DNA of 64,000 nt from JAHBNG01 sp039028975 (GTDB lineage Bacteria > Chloroflexota > Anaerolineae > Caldilineales > Caldilineaceae), in the NCBI GenBank assembly GCA_039028975.1, contig JBCCHB010000056.1, forward strand, positions 1 to 64,000. The letters run 5' to 3'. The notes below the pieces were generated by a model. That model saw only the letters and a list, made by a program, of their open reading frames with translations. It was not told the origin of the DNA and made no database searches. Position 1 is the first letter of the stretch. Every line of letters starts with the position of its first letter. Shown piece by piece: positions 10,101 through 17,800 of this stretch. A program made the position numbers and the translations under genes.

Positions 10101-11400
10101 GCATACCATCAGTCAACCCATCATCATCAGAATCGGCATCCAAGGGACTAGTGGTTGTTGTCATATCCGCGTCGCGCACAAAGATAACTGGATCGGTATC
10201 GGTTACGTGACCCGATCCTTCTCCTAATTCGGTGCCGTCCTGAAGGCCATCACCATCTGTATCCAAAAGAAGCGGGTCGGATCTCGTTGTATACAGTTCC
10301 TCGCCATCGGTCAAGCCATCATCGTCGGTATCGGCATCATCGGGATCCGTACCCGCTGTGCCCTCGGTCTGCCGATCCACGCCATCACCATCACAGTCAG
10401 ACAAAGGTTCCAGGCAGGGATCAGTGAGGGTAATTGTGACAATGCCTGTATCCGTTCCTCCGTTCCCGTCATCAATGGTATAGGTAAAGGTATCCGGGCT
10501 TGGTGCGCCATTGTCATCGTAAGTGAAAGTTCCGTCGCTATTCATAGAAAGCAACGCACCAGACGTTAAGCTGATAGAGAGAGCGCTGGTGATGGATGTG
10601 CTGTTAATTAATGTAACGGTCAATGTATCGTTTTCAGGATCACTATCTACGCCGTTGCCGTTGTCAGCTAACACGTCCCCAGCAAGCTGGATTCCGGCGA
10701 CTGTGCTGAATGTATCCCCTTGGGCTGCTGGTGGCTGGTTTCTGGGTTGCAGCGGGCAAGCTAAAGAGAAGGAGGCAGAATCTGCTCCTTGGTAGAGTTC
10801 AATTGGGGGCGCGCCATCCAAGCGAACCATCATGCTGTTGTTGACGTTGAGCTGAAGTGTTGAATCAATCGTCTGTTGCAGGGTGCTGTCATTGGTGAGG
10901 AGCTCTACCGTGGTGTTCAGGCAATCCCCAGGTAGCCGAAATGTAAATAGCTCAAAGGCTTGACCGTCAGTCAACCCATACGGCAGGTTGCTGCTTAAGT
11001 TCGCTTGTACAAATTGATAAATGTCTCGCCCCTCTAAATTGGGGATTGTCAAATTCAAGTTGGTATAGACCTGCTCAGTCACCGCTTGGGCTGTCCAAGT
11101 GCCGTTGAGGCTTGGTATGCTGCTTGGCGTATTTGGAAAGAGGGCAATAGTTGGATCCATCACTGTCCCCTGGGGCAATAGAACGGTAAAGAGAGCCGAC
11201 TCCACTGTGACGCTCATGGTTGTAAAGTTTGGATAGAGGACAGCAGTGATGGAGAGTGGATCGGCTGGATCCTGAACCAAGCCATAGCGAATCTGCTCTT
11301 CTTGGGCGGATGCCTGATTTGGCCACGTGACCAACCCTAGAAGGGTAAAGATGATGAGAAAAAGAAGGTGCCTGCAAAATAATAAAAATCTTTGATTCAT
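4174..11400 (-). CDS. Giant secreted thrombospondin-type-3 repeat surface protein
   Basis: The 2408-residue protein starts with a signal peptide (cleavage near ASAQ, residue 33), with AAGGA about 9 nt before the ATG. A cadherin/VCBS-like domain lies at about 219-330. Calcium-binding thrombospondin type-3 repeats (DxDxDG patterns) follow at about 331-550 and 770-2050. Two cadherin-like modules at about 553-766 separate the two TSP3 blocks. Two SdrD-B-like domains (about 2057-2280, opening VVWQDANGDG) and an FN3-like domain (LEWETSSEVG) precede the tail LFLPIIMP. The Asp-rich repeats should fold as a calcium-stiffened stalk on the cell surface, probably in adhesion or matrix building. No enzyme domain was recognised. 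The TSP3 region is built from repeating blocks with PLDADSDDDGL-like cores, which suggests growth by internal duplication. The ligand is unknown. Confidence 0.93.
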   Translation of the reverse strand: MNQRFLLFCRHLLFLIIFTLLGLVTWPNQASAQEEQIRYGLVQDPADPLSITAVLYPNFTTMSVTVESALFTVLLPQGTVMDPTIALFPNTPSSIPSLNGTWTAQAVTEQVYTNLNLTIPNLEGRDIYQFVQANLSSNLPYGLTDGQAFELFTFRLPGDCLNTTVELLTNDSTLQQTIDSTLQLNVNNSMMVRLDGAPPIELYQGADSASFSLACPLQPRNQPPAAQGDTFSTVAGIQLAGDVLADNGNGVDSDPENDTLTVTLINSTSITSALSISLTSGALLSMNSDGTFTYDDNGAPSPDTFTYTIDDGNGGTDTGIVTITLTDPCLEPLSDCDGDGVDRQTEGTAGTDPDDADTDDDGLTDGEELYTTRSDPLLLDTDGDGLQDGTELGEGSGHVTDTDPVIFVRDADMTTTTSPLDADSDDDGLTDGMPSGSTTGEDKNNDGQVDFVETDPNHPDSDSDGLQDGTERGEATGHPTDTDKSVFIPDADPNTTTDPLDPDTDDGGYCDGSLAVLPICVAGEDANNNGLQDGEETDPTTGNGDDDIPNSAPKANDDLPTAVYETAININVRANDVDGEDPSGRPQGSLRIVIPPLDTQGSATLNNNNTPALVSDDTIDFSPADGFQGDSSFRYEICDSEGLCDTASVTVVVNPPNNTVPVAANDTANTGEEIAIFIDVRANDIDQEDTSGRPEGSLSIGTPPLIPEGEASVYDNGTPTDPSDDTIHFTPAIGFVGNSSFSYQICDKDGLCTSAQVVVTVNPPADSDGDGLTDDEEIDGFDQIPNSGDETDPNDADTDDDGLLDGNEVYGPDSDPTTNDGTDPNSADSDADGVQDGTEYGLATPQLSSHQDHLADTNSNFFMADEDPASTTDPLDVDSDDDGLADGGVNGEDADGDGRIDPNETDPNNSDTDGDGIKDGTEMGVTQPLIDSIEEGQIAGTDSSTTDFLPDTDPTTTTDPLDADSDDDGLPDGGPNGEDQNGNGAQDSGDSKETDPNNPDTDGDGINDGTERGVIQPVPDPDGDGSAVGTEATSPNFVPDVDTTTTTDPLDVDSDDDGLADGGPAGEDTNGNGVLNANESDATKPDTDGDGIYDGTEKGVTTPVADPDGTDLLLGTDPDSPNYVPDLDPTTRTDPLDADTDDDGLADGSPADGRSGEDQNNDGRVDAGETMPNQADSDEDGIQDGTELGITMPLADPDGAGPALGSDPVRFIPDSAPAATTNPLDADSDDDGYCDGSQSVAGICEQGGEDANNNGSVDSDESDPLDTCDPTRTLAGCPDADSDNDGLTNQQEKDGPDGIPGTGDETDPLDGDTDNDGINDGAELSGLDNVANTGDESDPLDADSDDDGLSDGSEWNGADGQPDTGDETDPLLSDTDGDGVQDGTEKGITLLIVGGSSDGDGIVFSGTDPNHFTPDTDSSTTTDPLDADSDDDGLMDGTAAGEDKNGNGLVELTETDPGIPDTDQDGLMDGTERGILLPVADPDGEGPAVGTDSESPHFVPDGDPTTGTDPLNADSDGDGFCDGSLAVVDTCALGQEDLDDNGQVDEPNESDPLNRCDPDNSAPVCQSPDTDDDGLTDAEEAILATDPNDVDTDNDGLTDGQEVGPDGIYIFTADSGSEPRADTNPLDADADDDGISDGEEIEGPDGDPNTPDGTDPLNPDTDQDGIPDGVERGRTIPIQGGISDNDGIPFTGTDLARFVPDADPATTTEALDADTDDDGYCDGNQNVVGVCTNGGEDQNANGVVDEPNESDPLDPCDPDTLRTICGGNNNDNDGLTNDEELNGPDGTPGTGDETDPDDPDTDNDGLSDGEERNGPDGDPNTPDGTDPLDADTDDDGLSDGEEWNGPDGDPSTSDGTDWLNPDTDGDGIQDGTEIGRTTIITDGVSDINSIPFVGTNAARFVADAAPDTSTDPLDLDTDDDGVTDGGSMGEDKNNDGAVDSTETDPNKMDTDQDGLPDGTELGVTQAFADPDGSGPVQSTNTERFVPDADPTTTTDPLNPDTDEDGYCDGSNTVSGICESGGEDLNNGGQYDEASESDPLDACSPNPTFGDCSSDDLIRGVVWQDANGDGIRQSGESLIGNVVVRLFEGRSPSRNLASIQQTPVQTTTTDADGSYVFNGMGQGSHYVEFVAPDLFVPSQANQGSDEGIDSDGQRVTGELLARTDNIIISNVGNIFVRDQGITTPATLISVIFNDTNSNGTRDAGESLVPSAIVALYDQNGNKIAETPPDNVGNFRFEDLTPGRYSFDIQVPGGFLTPISGRQQLDVLGPADVAVQEIALVEPSEPTPPKVVTLIRFTALREPDSILLEWETSSEVGTYGFHLYRIVDPRTTVPNGLIENQERIRVTNKYILGQGPDGGLYQVRDYNIEKGVEYVYYLEETELDGKINAVDHVSTSPQSGTSLFLPIIMP

Positions 11401-12047
11401 ACGAATTTTTCCTTACGTTCGCGGTGGCAAGATGGCAAAGTAGCCAGATAGCAGATGAACCATATGGCATACTGCGGTTGGCCATAGATGAGAATAATAG
11501 AATCGAATTTTATTCGAGTAGGGTATTCTCATTTATGACAGAGCCAAGTATAAGAGCATAGAAGGCTGGGTAATCGGCAAATTTTGACCAACGAACCCCA
11601 TTTACATGGGAACAAGCTTATGGGAAGATGGAACTATACTCAGCTCCGTTTCAAAACCGGAGTTTGCTCTCCTAGGTAGAAGCTACGGAAAACTCCGATT
11701 TTGAAAACGACCGCAGTATAGATTAGAGAAAGCCCTATTTATGGCGACAGACGTTCTCTTAGGGGTAAGTAGGGTTGAGAGGCAGGGTGATAGAAATTGA
11801 AGATCTTTGATTACAAGATCTCACACAAACATAACAAATTACGCTTAGATTGCGCATCCGTCAATTTATGTATCTTCTTCTAAAATATCAAGTTATTTTT
11901 GTCGGTTAGCTGACCAGAGAATTGGAGCAAGAAGAGAATCATTCAACCGTTCCTCACCGAACATTCACTTCATCTTGATATTTTCTTGCTAGACTATACT
12001 CAACCTTGTTCAACGACCGTCGTTTGGCGCGCTGTGAGAACTATAGA
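11401..12047. other. Intergenic region between divergent genes
   Basis: This roughly 650-bp gap separates the divergent starts of the TSP3 protein (minus) and the AraC-type regulator (plus), so it must hold both promoters. It contains an 88-bp palindromic element (listed separately) and a small AGATCT...AGATCT symmetry near 11800-11825. No convincing -35/-10 pair, RNA gene or small ORF could be supported. Confidence 0.5.
11634..11721. repeat. MITE-like palindromic element, copy A
   Basis: The element is bounded by exact 7-bp inverted ends (CTATACT at 11634 and AGTATAG ending at 11721). Its interior is an imperfect long inverted repeat, in which CAAAACCGGAGTTT pairs with a near complement to its right around a loop of about 24 nt. 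A diverged copy lies at 19379-19467 and a shortened copy at 19643-19674. No ORF is inside. The shared ends and shared interior at separate loci support a small non-autonomous mobile repeat. No target duplication was proven. Confidence 0.65.
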
Positions 12048-13010
12048 ATGAACACCATACACCAAACCCACTTCCAAGGTAGCTTAGTCAACTTTGGTAC
12101 ATTTCGCTGCCATCCATCGCATCCTTCCTTTACAGACAGTGGTCCCATTCGTCATGGGCATCTTATTGTCTTCCCACGTACCTGCGTCCGAATTATTCAT
12201 GAAGGTGGGGAGCCGATTGTCGCCTCGCCGAATGTGGTGATGTTCTATAACGCGGCTCAAACTTATCGACGTTCGCCTATTTCGGTGAGGGGCGATCGCT
12301 GTGAATGGTTTGCATTCCATCCTTCTGTGGTTGCCGAGGCGGTGTATGCTTATGATCCTGAGGCTAGCCAGCGACCTGAGCAACCATTTTCTCTTACTCA
12401 CGGCCCGAGTGATGCCCTCAGTTACATGATCCAACGATTGGCCGTAAAGCATGTGGATGACAACAGTCAGGTTTCTCATCCGCATACTACGGATTGTTTG
12501 CAGATCGAAGAGCTTTTGCTCAATGTCCTCTTTCGGGTTGTGCAGAAGGCGTTCTCTGTTCGGGGCTGCCAACCAGATATGATTCATGCCAAGAGTCGCC
12601 GTGTTAACACCCGTCGCGCACATGCAGAATTGGTAAGCAGCGTACAAGAGTTAATTGGGAAACGCTTTGACCAGGCGTTAACCCTAGAGGCGATCGCCGC
12701 TGCCGTTCATGCGTCACCCTTTCGCCTTTGCCGCATCTTTCGCCAACAGACCGGTCTGACCATTCACCAGTACCAAAACCAGATTCGTTTGCGTAGTGCG
12801 CTAGAGCGCATTCCTGATTGCCATGGGGATTTGACCTCCGTTGCGCTTGAACTGGGTTATTCTAGCCACAGCCACTTCACTTATGCATTCCGCCGCGCGT
12901 TTGGCATCACACCATCCCAGTTAGCCACGACCCCAGCCAGCCTACAACTTCGCGAATTGAGCAAGAATTTGATAGCGCCATCAGACGCCCATTCGGTATC
13001 CTCAATGTGA
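12048..13010 (+). CDS. AraC-family transcriptional regulator
   Basis: Starting at the ATG at 12048 gives 320 residues. A longer TTG-initiated form from 12006 is possible but less likely. The last 100 residues or so carry the two helix-turn-helix units of AraC/XylS proteins: TLEAIAAAVHASPFRLCRIF for the first, and the hallmark DLTSVALELGYSSHSHFTYAF followed by FRRAFGITPSQL for the second. The N-terminal 200 residues look like the beta-rich sensing half seen in AraC regulators, with GHLIVFPRTCVRI and WFAFHPS segments. It is divergent from the TSP3 gene and lies before the FG-GAP gene on the same strand, so either may be a target. The effector is unknown. Confidence 0.92.
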   Translation: MNTIHQTHFQGSLVNFGTFRCHPSHPSFTDSGPIRHGHLIVFPRTCVRIIHEGGEPIVASPNVVMFYNAAQTYRRSPISVRGDRCEWFAFHPSVVAEAVYAYDPEASQRPEQPFSLTHGPSDALSYMIQRLAVKHVDDNSQVSHPHTTDCLQIEELLLNVLFRVVQKAFSVRGCQPDMIHAKSRRVNTRRAHAELVSSVQELIGKRFDQALTLEAIAAAVHASPFRLCRIFRQQTGLTIHQYQNQIRLRSALERIPDCHGDLTSVALELGYSSHSHFTYAFRRAFGITPSQLATTPASLQLRELSKNLIAPSDAHSVSSM

Positions 13011-13019
13011 ATACTTGGT

Positions 13020-13054
13020 AGTCCAAAGTCCAAAGTCTAAAGTCTAAAGTCCAA
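13020..13054. repeat. Tandem heptamer repeat (AGTCCAA/AGTCTAA)
   Basis: Five consecutive 7-bp units alternate AGTCCAA and AGTCTAA, directly after the AraC gene stop, and end in AGTCGG. This is a short tandemly repeated intergenic sequence of the kind seen in filamentous bacteria with large genomes. It has no coding potential. Confidence 0.85.
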
Positions 13055-13227
13055 AGTCGGCTCTGTCCATGTCATTCCGATTGCGGTCTACTGATACTCG
13101 GTTACATATCCAGTTGCACCAAATAGATAGCCAGAAAAGTTTGGAAATGGCATTGAACGTAACTGAGTATGCCCCCGAACAAGATTATCCATTGATTGAT
13201 TCAAACGTTTGATTGAGGAGGAACCGA

Positions 13228-14601
13228 ATGTCTACCGTGCCTACACGCTTTGCTCGCGTGGTCTGCTTGCTGACTCTATTCTTTGTCTTGATCGTCGGTA
13301 TACCAATTGCCGCCGATGGCCCCTTTGTTGAAACAGATGTGATTGTCATTCATGCTTTTACAGGTGAAGCACCTGGCCACGCTTTTGGATGGGTCGGGGC
13401 CAATTTAGGCGACATGGATGGAGATGGGGCCAATGACTTCTTATTAACGGCTCCATTTTATGGTGAAAATAGTGAAGGTAAGATCTATGTTTATTCCGGC
13501 CAGGGAGGAGAGTTGGTCAATGAAATCGTTGGTGAAGCTGGTTCACTGATAGGCTATAGCGCCCGGGGAGCAGGAGACGTCAATGCCGATGGCATACCCG
13601 ATTACATTGTTGGCGGACCAGGTGCAGGAGGTAAAGCTCATGTCTACTCGGGTGCGGATCATGCCCTGTTATTAGATCTATCCGACACAAGCGAAGATGA
13701 AGCATTTGGTATCAGCGTTGATGGTGCGGGAGATGTGAACGCTGACGGACACGCAGACTTAGTTGTGGGTGCATCTCGTGCTAACGCAAGCGAAACAATT
13801 ACTGACACAGGACGCATCTATTTGCTCTCTGGCCTGGATGGTTCTGTGTTGTGGAGCCATGAAGGCGACGCTCCTCAAGGACGTTTGGGCAGTGGGATTG
13901 GCGGGATTGGCGATATCAATGGCGATACAATTCCTGACCAGGTGGCTGCAGCCCCCTTTGCTGGAACCCATGGTCAGGCCTACATCCTCTCCGGGGCCGA
14001 TGGATCACGTCTCTTTACACTTGAGCCACAAGTTGAGGATGCACCAGTCAATGCAGGCACCTTTGGCGTATTCTTTGCTGACGCCGCAGGTGACGTGAAT
14101 GGCGATGGGACGCCCGACATCTTCATCGGTGACTATGCGGCCCAGCGCGGAGAGGCGGCCAGAACAGGAAGGGCCTATATCTATTCGGGGGTAGATGGAT
14201 CCCTGCTCCATCTGTACGATGCTGAAAGTGACGGTGACGGGCTTGGACCTGGTCGTGGGCTGCCAGATATCAATGGGGATGGCCTAGCCGATCTGATATT
14301 GGCTGGCTGGCAGTCAAGTGCTGGCGCGGAAAATGGGGGAAAGATCTTCGTTCACTCAGGGGCCGATCAGTCGCTCATACATGAAGTAACGGGCGGTATT
14401 GAGGCCGACGCGTTGGGTGTTGATGCGTTTGGTGTCGGTGACGTCAACGGGGACGGAGAGATGGATTATATGTTGACGGCAGTGGGCAATGACTTCAACG
14501 AGGAGGATGTAGGTCGCTCCTATGTGGTGACCTTTGCGAAACCGGCTAGCGTTACACTATCTCCAGCATTGGCTAGCTGTCAACTGTTACCTACAGAGTG
14601 A
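13228..14601 (+). CDS. Secreted FG-GAP repeat (integrin-alpha-like beta-propeller) protein
   Basis: The ATG at 13228 is chosen because GAGGAGG lies 6 nt upstream, which removes five residues from the longest frame and gives 457 residues. A signal peptide covers about the first 30 residues, with a VCLLTLFFVLIVG core. About seven FG-GAP-type repeats follow, each with a calcium-loop pattern such as GDMDGDGANDF, GDVNADGIPDY or GDVNGDGTPDI and a strand of the type GKIYVYSGQ/GRAYIYSG. Together they predict one seven-bladed propeller like the integrin alpha head. Unlike most secreted proteins here it ends without the YLPL-type tail and without a Thr/Pro linker. A role in adhesion or polysaccharide binding is inferred only from fold. 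Confidence 0.9.
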   Translation: MSTVPTRFARVVCLLTLFFVLIVGIPIAADGPFVETDVIVIHAFTGEAPGHAFGWVGANLGDMDGDGANDFLLTAPFYGENSEGKIYVYSGQGGELVNEIVGEAGSLIGYSARGAGDVNADGIPDYIVGGPGAGGKAHVYSGADHALLLDLSDTSEDEAFGISVDGAGDVNADGHADLVVGASRANASETITDTGRIYLLSGLDGSVLWSHEGDAPQGRLGSGIGGIGDINGDTIPDQVAAAPFAGTHGQAYILSGADGSRLFTLEPQVEDAPVNAGTFGVFFADAAGDVNGDGTPDIFIGDYAAQRGEAARTGRAYIYSGVDGSLLHLYDAESDGDGLGPGRGLPDINGDGLADLILAGWQSSAGAENGGKIFVHSGADQSLIHEVTGGIEADALGVDAFGVGDVNGDGEMDYMLTAVGNDFNEEDVGRSYVVTFAKPASVTLSPALASCQLLPTE

Positions 14602-14622
14602 GCGAAGTTATGATGGTTTAAC

Positions 14623-14724
14623 CGTAGGCGCTGTTTTCAACTGCGCAAGAGTGTGGCCATCCCCTCATTTTCAAGAGAGGAAAAGGGATTTTCCATGCTT
14701 GTGCGGCTGCAAACCGCGCCTACG
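14623..14724. repeat. Palindromic intergenic repeat between convergent genes
   Basis: Arms 14623-14649 and 14698-14724 form an imperfect 27-bp inverted repeat with CGTAGGCGC outer ends and about five mismatches. The inner 48 bp hold a smaller GGGAT/ATCCC symmetry. The element sits between the convergent FG-GAP and metzincin genes, where it could act as a two-way transcription barrier. The outer ends resemble the repeat at 33923-34029. Confidence 0.65.
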
Positions 14725-14848
14725 ATGCTGAGTAGTAGTAACAGACACTGTACGAAAAACTGTGTAAATCAGCACCGCTCAGTCAGATAACTGCCCCTAT
14801 GTATACACAATTCTGGACAGAGTGGAGTAATATTATTTTCAGAACCAC

Positions 14849-17800
14849 TCAGTGATGGTCAGGCGGGACTGCCGGACAAAGGGTGTTTTCTATCTGAACT
14901 GTGCATTGAAGAACCAATAGCGCATCAACCTCTGTACAGGCACTGTCACTGTTAACGTCGCAAGCGGGGATGTAGAATGCTCCGCTAGGTAAGGGTAAAG
15001 CATCCGTTCCTTGGCGCAATGCCTCAATATATTGCAGAATGTACAGCGCATCGGTTACGGTGCGCTCTTCATCACAGTTCACGTCGCCCGACGTACAGAC
15101 AGAATGGACTGGATCATCCCCTGGTACAGGCGGCTTTGGTTCAGTCTGACCATCTTTGGCTGTTATCACTAACGTATAGAGTTGAATGTCATCTGTCTGA
15201 TCGCCAGAGATACGAAGATATGTACGGTCAGCTCTTTCTAGTTTTACGTCATTCAACTGCTCAATTTGACCGACAGGCTGAGCATCACCCTTGGCGAGCA
15301 CCGTCACACCATCCCCATCAATCAACTCAACCTTCAGGTCGTGAACACGCAGAGAATCGACCAGCATGCCTTCGCTGCATGCACCATTGCTAGCCTGTGG
15401 CCCGCGACGATACTCTTTGCCCGCAGGGATGACTTGAATATCTACAGCCATACTGCGGTCGCTTTGAAAACTCGAGCTTTCTGCAACCTCTACAGTAGAA
15501 CGCAAACTCTGATTTTCAGACGGAGCTGTGTATAGGTTGGTCTCAGCCGTAAACTCAAACCAGTCAGTATCGTTCTCATCATCAATGCTAAGATCCTTTA
15601 GTATGATCGAATCACCCAGTGAAAGCCTGCCTAGTTCTGTGGCCAGGGCAGAACTATCGTTAGAGCCGTTGATGGTTTCATAACGATCGCCATAGAGGCG
15701 TTGAACGGATCGAATATCATCATGTTGTAGCCCCACAAACTCATTACTGAGTCTAGGCTCCATCAGCTTGGCATCATCCATAGGGCACACGTGGTCTAGC
15801 CCAATGCCATGTCCTTGTTCATGGGCGATCATATTGTGAAAATGGGTCTTCAAAATCTCACTGTTCTCAAGGAATGGATCTTCAGAGTCAATTTTCATAT
15901 CCCCCCCTGCCGAAGGGTAGAAGCTGTAGGCCAAGATATTGCCATTGGCTTCGCCTTCACCGTCGATTAGACAGCCACCAATACGAATGTCACCGCGAAT
16001 ACCTTTTGCTCCGTGGCTATTCGGCCACCGTGCGCCATCATCAATGCCATTCCCATTTGCTCCATTCTCCTGAACATAGACAATGCCGCTCTTGGCATCC
16101 CAATGGTCAAATACCTTCTCTATTTCAGCTTGCCACTTGTCAGCGCCGTAAATGGCGTTTAGCTTACCGATCAAGTTGCTGTAACAGCCTGACTTATCAA
16201 AATACCCCTTTTGCATCATAGTGCCATCGGGAATAATGCTCCACGTAAGGGTGATGGCATCACCTTGGTTGTCACCGCCGCTCCCCGTGGCGGTCTTATG
16301 GGTCAGCCAGCGCGCGGACAGCTCAAATGGCTCTATCCTGATTGGATTCGCGAAATGTTGATGAAATTTTTGAATGTATTCCTCTGTCGTATCTGGTGAA
16401 AAGACTGGATGAGGGAGTGGTACGATAACTGGCAAAAAAAGCCTCTTTAACTCATTCTCATCTTCCACAATCCGGCTGAGCAGTGAATTCCCTGTGACAT
16501 CCGTCAACGAGATAACTCTAAGTGATGGCTGTAAATCTTCAGGCATAGTATCTTCATTAGCCGAGCCATCGACACGTTCGGATTCCATGCTGATGGGTTC
16601 AAAGGTCAAGGCTGCTAGCTCTCCATGGTGGGTCATGCCTGCTGGAAGTACAACACCGATGCGCACAATTGTGAACATGGCCTCTGTCTGGTCGTATGCT
16701 ACATTACAAGCATGCTCTGTTAGCTGACCAGCCACGTTCGCAAGGCACCGTATCAGCCGAAGCCGGGTTGGATCATATGTAACTTCTATAGTGGCAGCGC
16801 CCAATGTCACTGCACCTCTCTTCATCACCGATATAGTGGCAGGAGCTCTAAGGTTAGCTGGGAGCTGCTCTATTTCTATAGAAACCGTTTCTCTTGTCTC
16901 TGGTATAGATGCCTCAGGTGCGGATGGCTCTGGCCAAGTTGATGTAGTCGTCCCTTGTTCTAGCCGATTGTCACACAGGTTATTACCGAAACCGGCCGCG
17001 CACTGCCAAACCATCAGTGCGTCCTCTGCACCACATTGGTCATCTCCGGATACATCACACGCAGGAGTATAGATTGTATCTGCAGATAATGGCAGTCGCT
17101 CTCTCTCGCCAATCAACCCCACGCTATGTTGCAAGATCTGTTGGGCATCAGTCGATGAACGTTCTCCATCACAATCGACGTCGCCCATCAGACAATTCAG
17201 ACGAATGTGGCTATGTTGAGCATGCACCTGAAGCCCTTCACCATCCACCGACTCAACACTCACCGACTGGACTTGAACCTTAGTGACAGAAGGCAGAACC
17301 TGATTCTCCTGCACAAGCGAAAACGGAATCTCTGCCAACAATGTGTCCGTCATAATGCCGCTGGCATCGGCGACAGCAACTCTGATAATTCCTTCCTCCA
17401 AAGGATTACAGACAAGTAGAAACCTAGCTCCAGATTCAGGGGAACAATCGTCAACGCGTAGTACTGTTGCATCGTACAGCAGGTTCACTAGAATGCCACC
17501 GACCAGCATGCTGGCGGGGATTTGCTCAATTAAAATCGGGACCGCTAAAGTCGTCTGGCCGATGGCATCCACATCGGCCGCCCGGAGTCGTAAAGCTGCG
17601 TTTTCTGGTGTTGGAGTCGATGTTTGGGTGGAGCTAGGCGTTAACGTCGGCGTATTGGATGCTTCATTTGTTGGCGTTGGTGTGATCGTAATCGTCGGGG
17701 ATGGCGTTGGCGATAGGGTAAATGTCAGTGAAGGTGAGGGTGTAGGTGTCAATGTCGCTGTCCATGTTGCCGTACCTGTCGAAGTTGGTGTTGAACTTGG

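Noticed and set aside
5409..10227. Many long open frames on both strands opposite and beside the TSP3 gene
   Set aside because: They follow from the biased GAT/GGC repeat composition of the TSP3 gene, have no ribosome-binding sites and encode repetitive nonsense.
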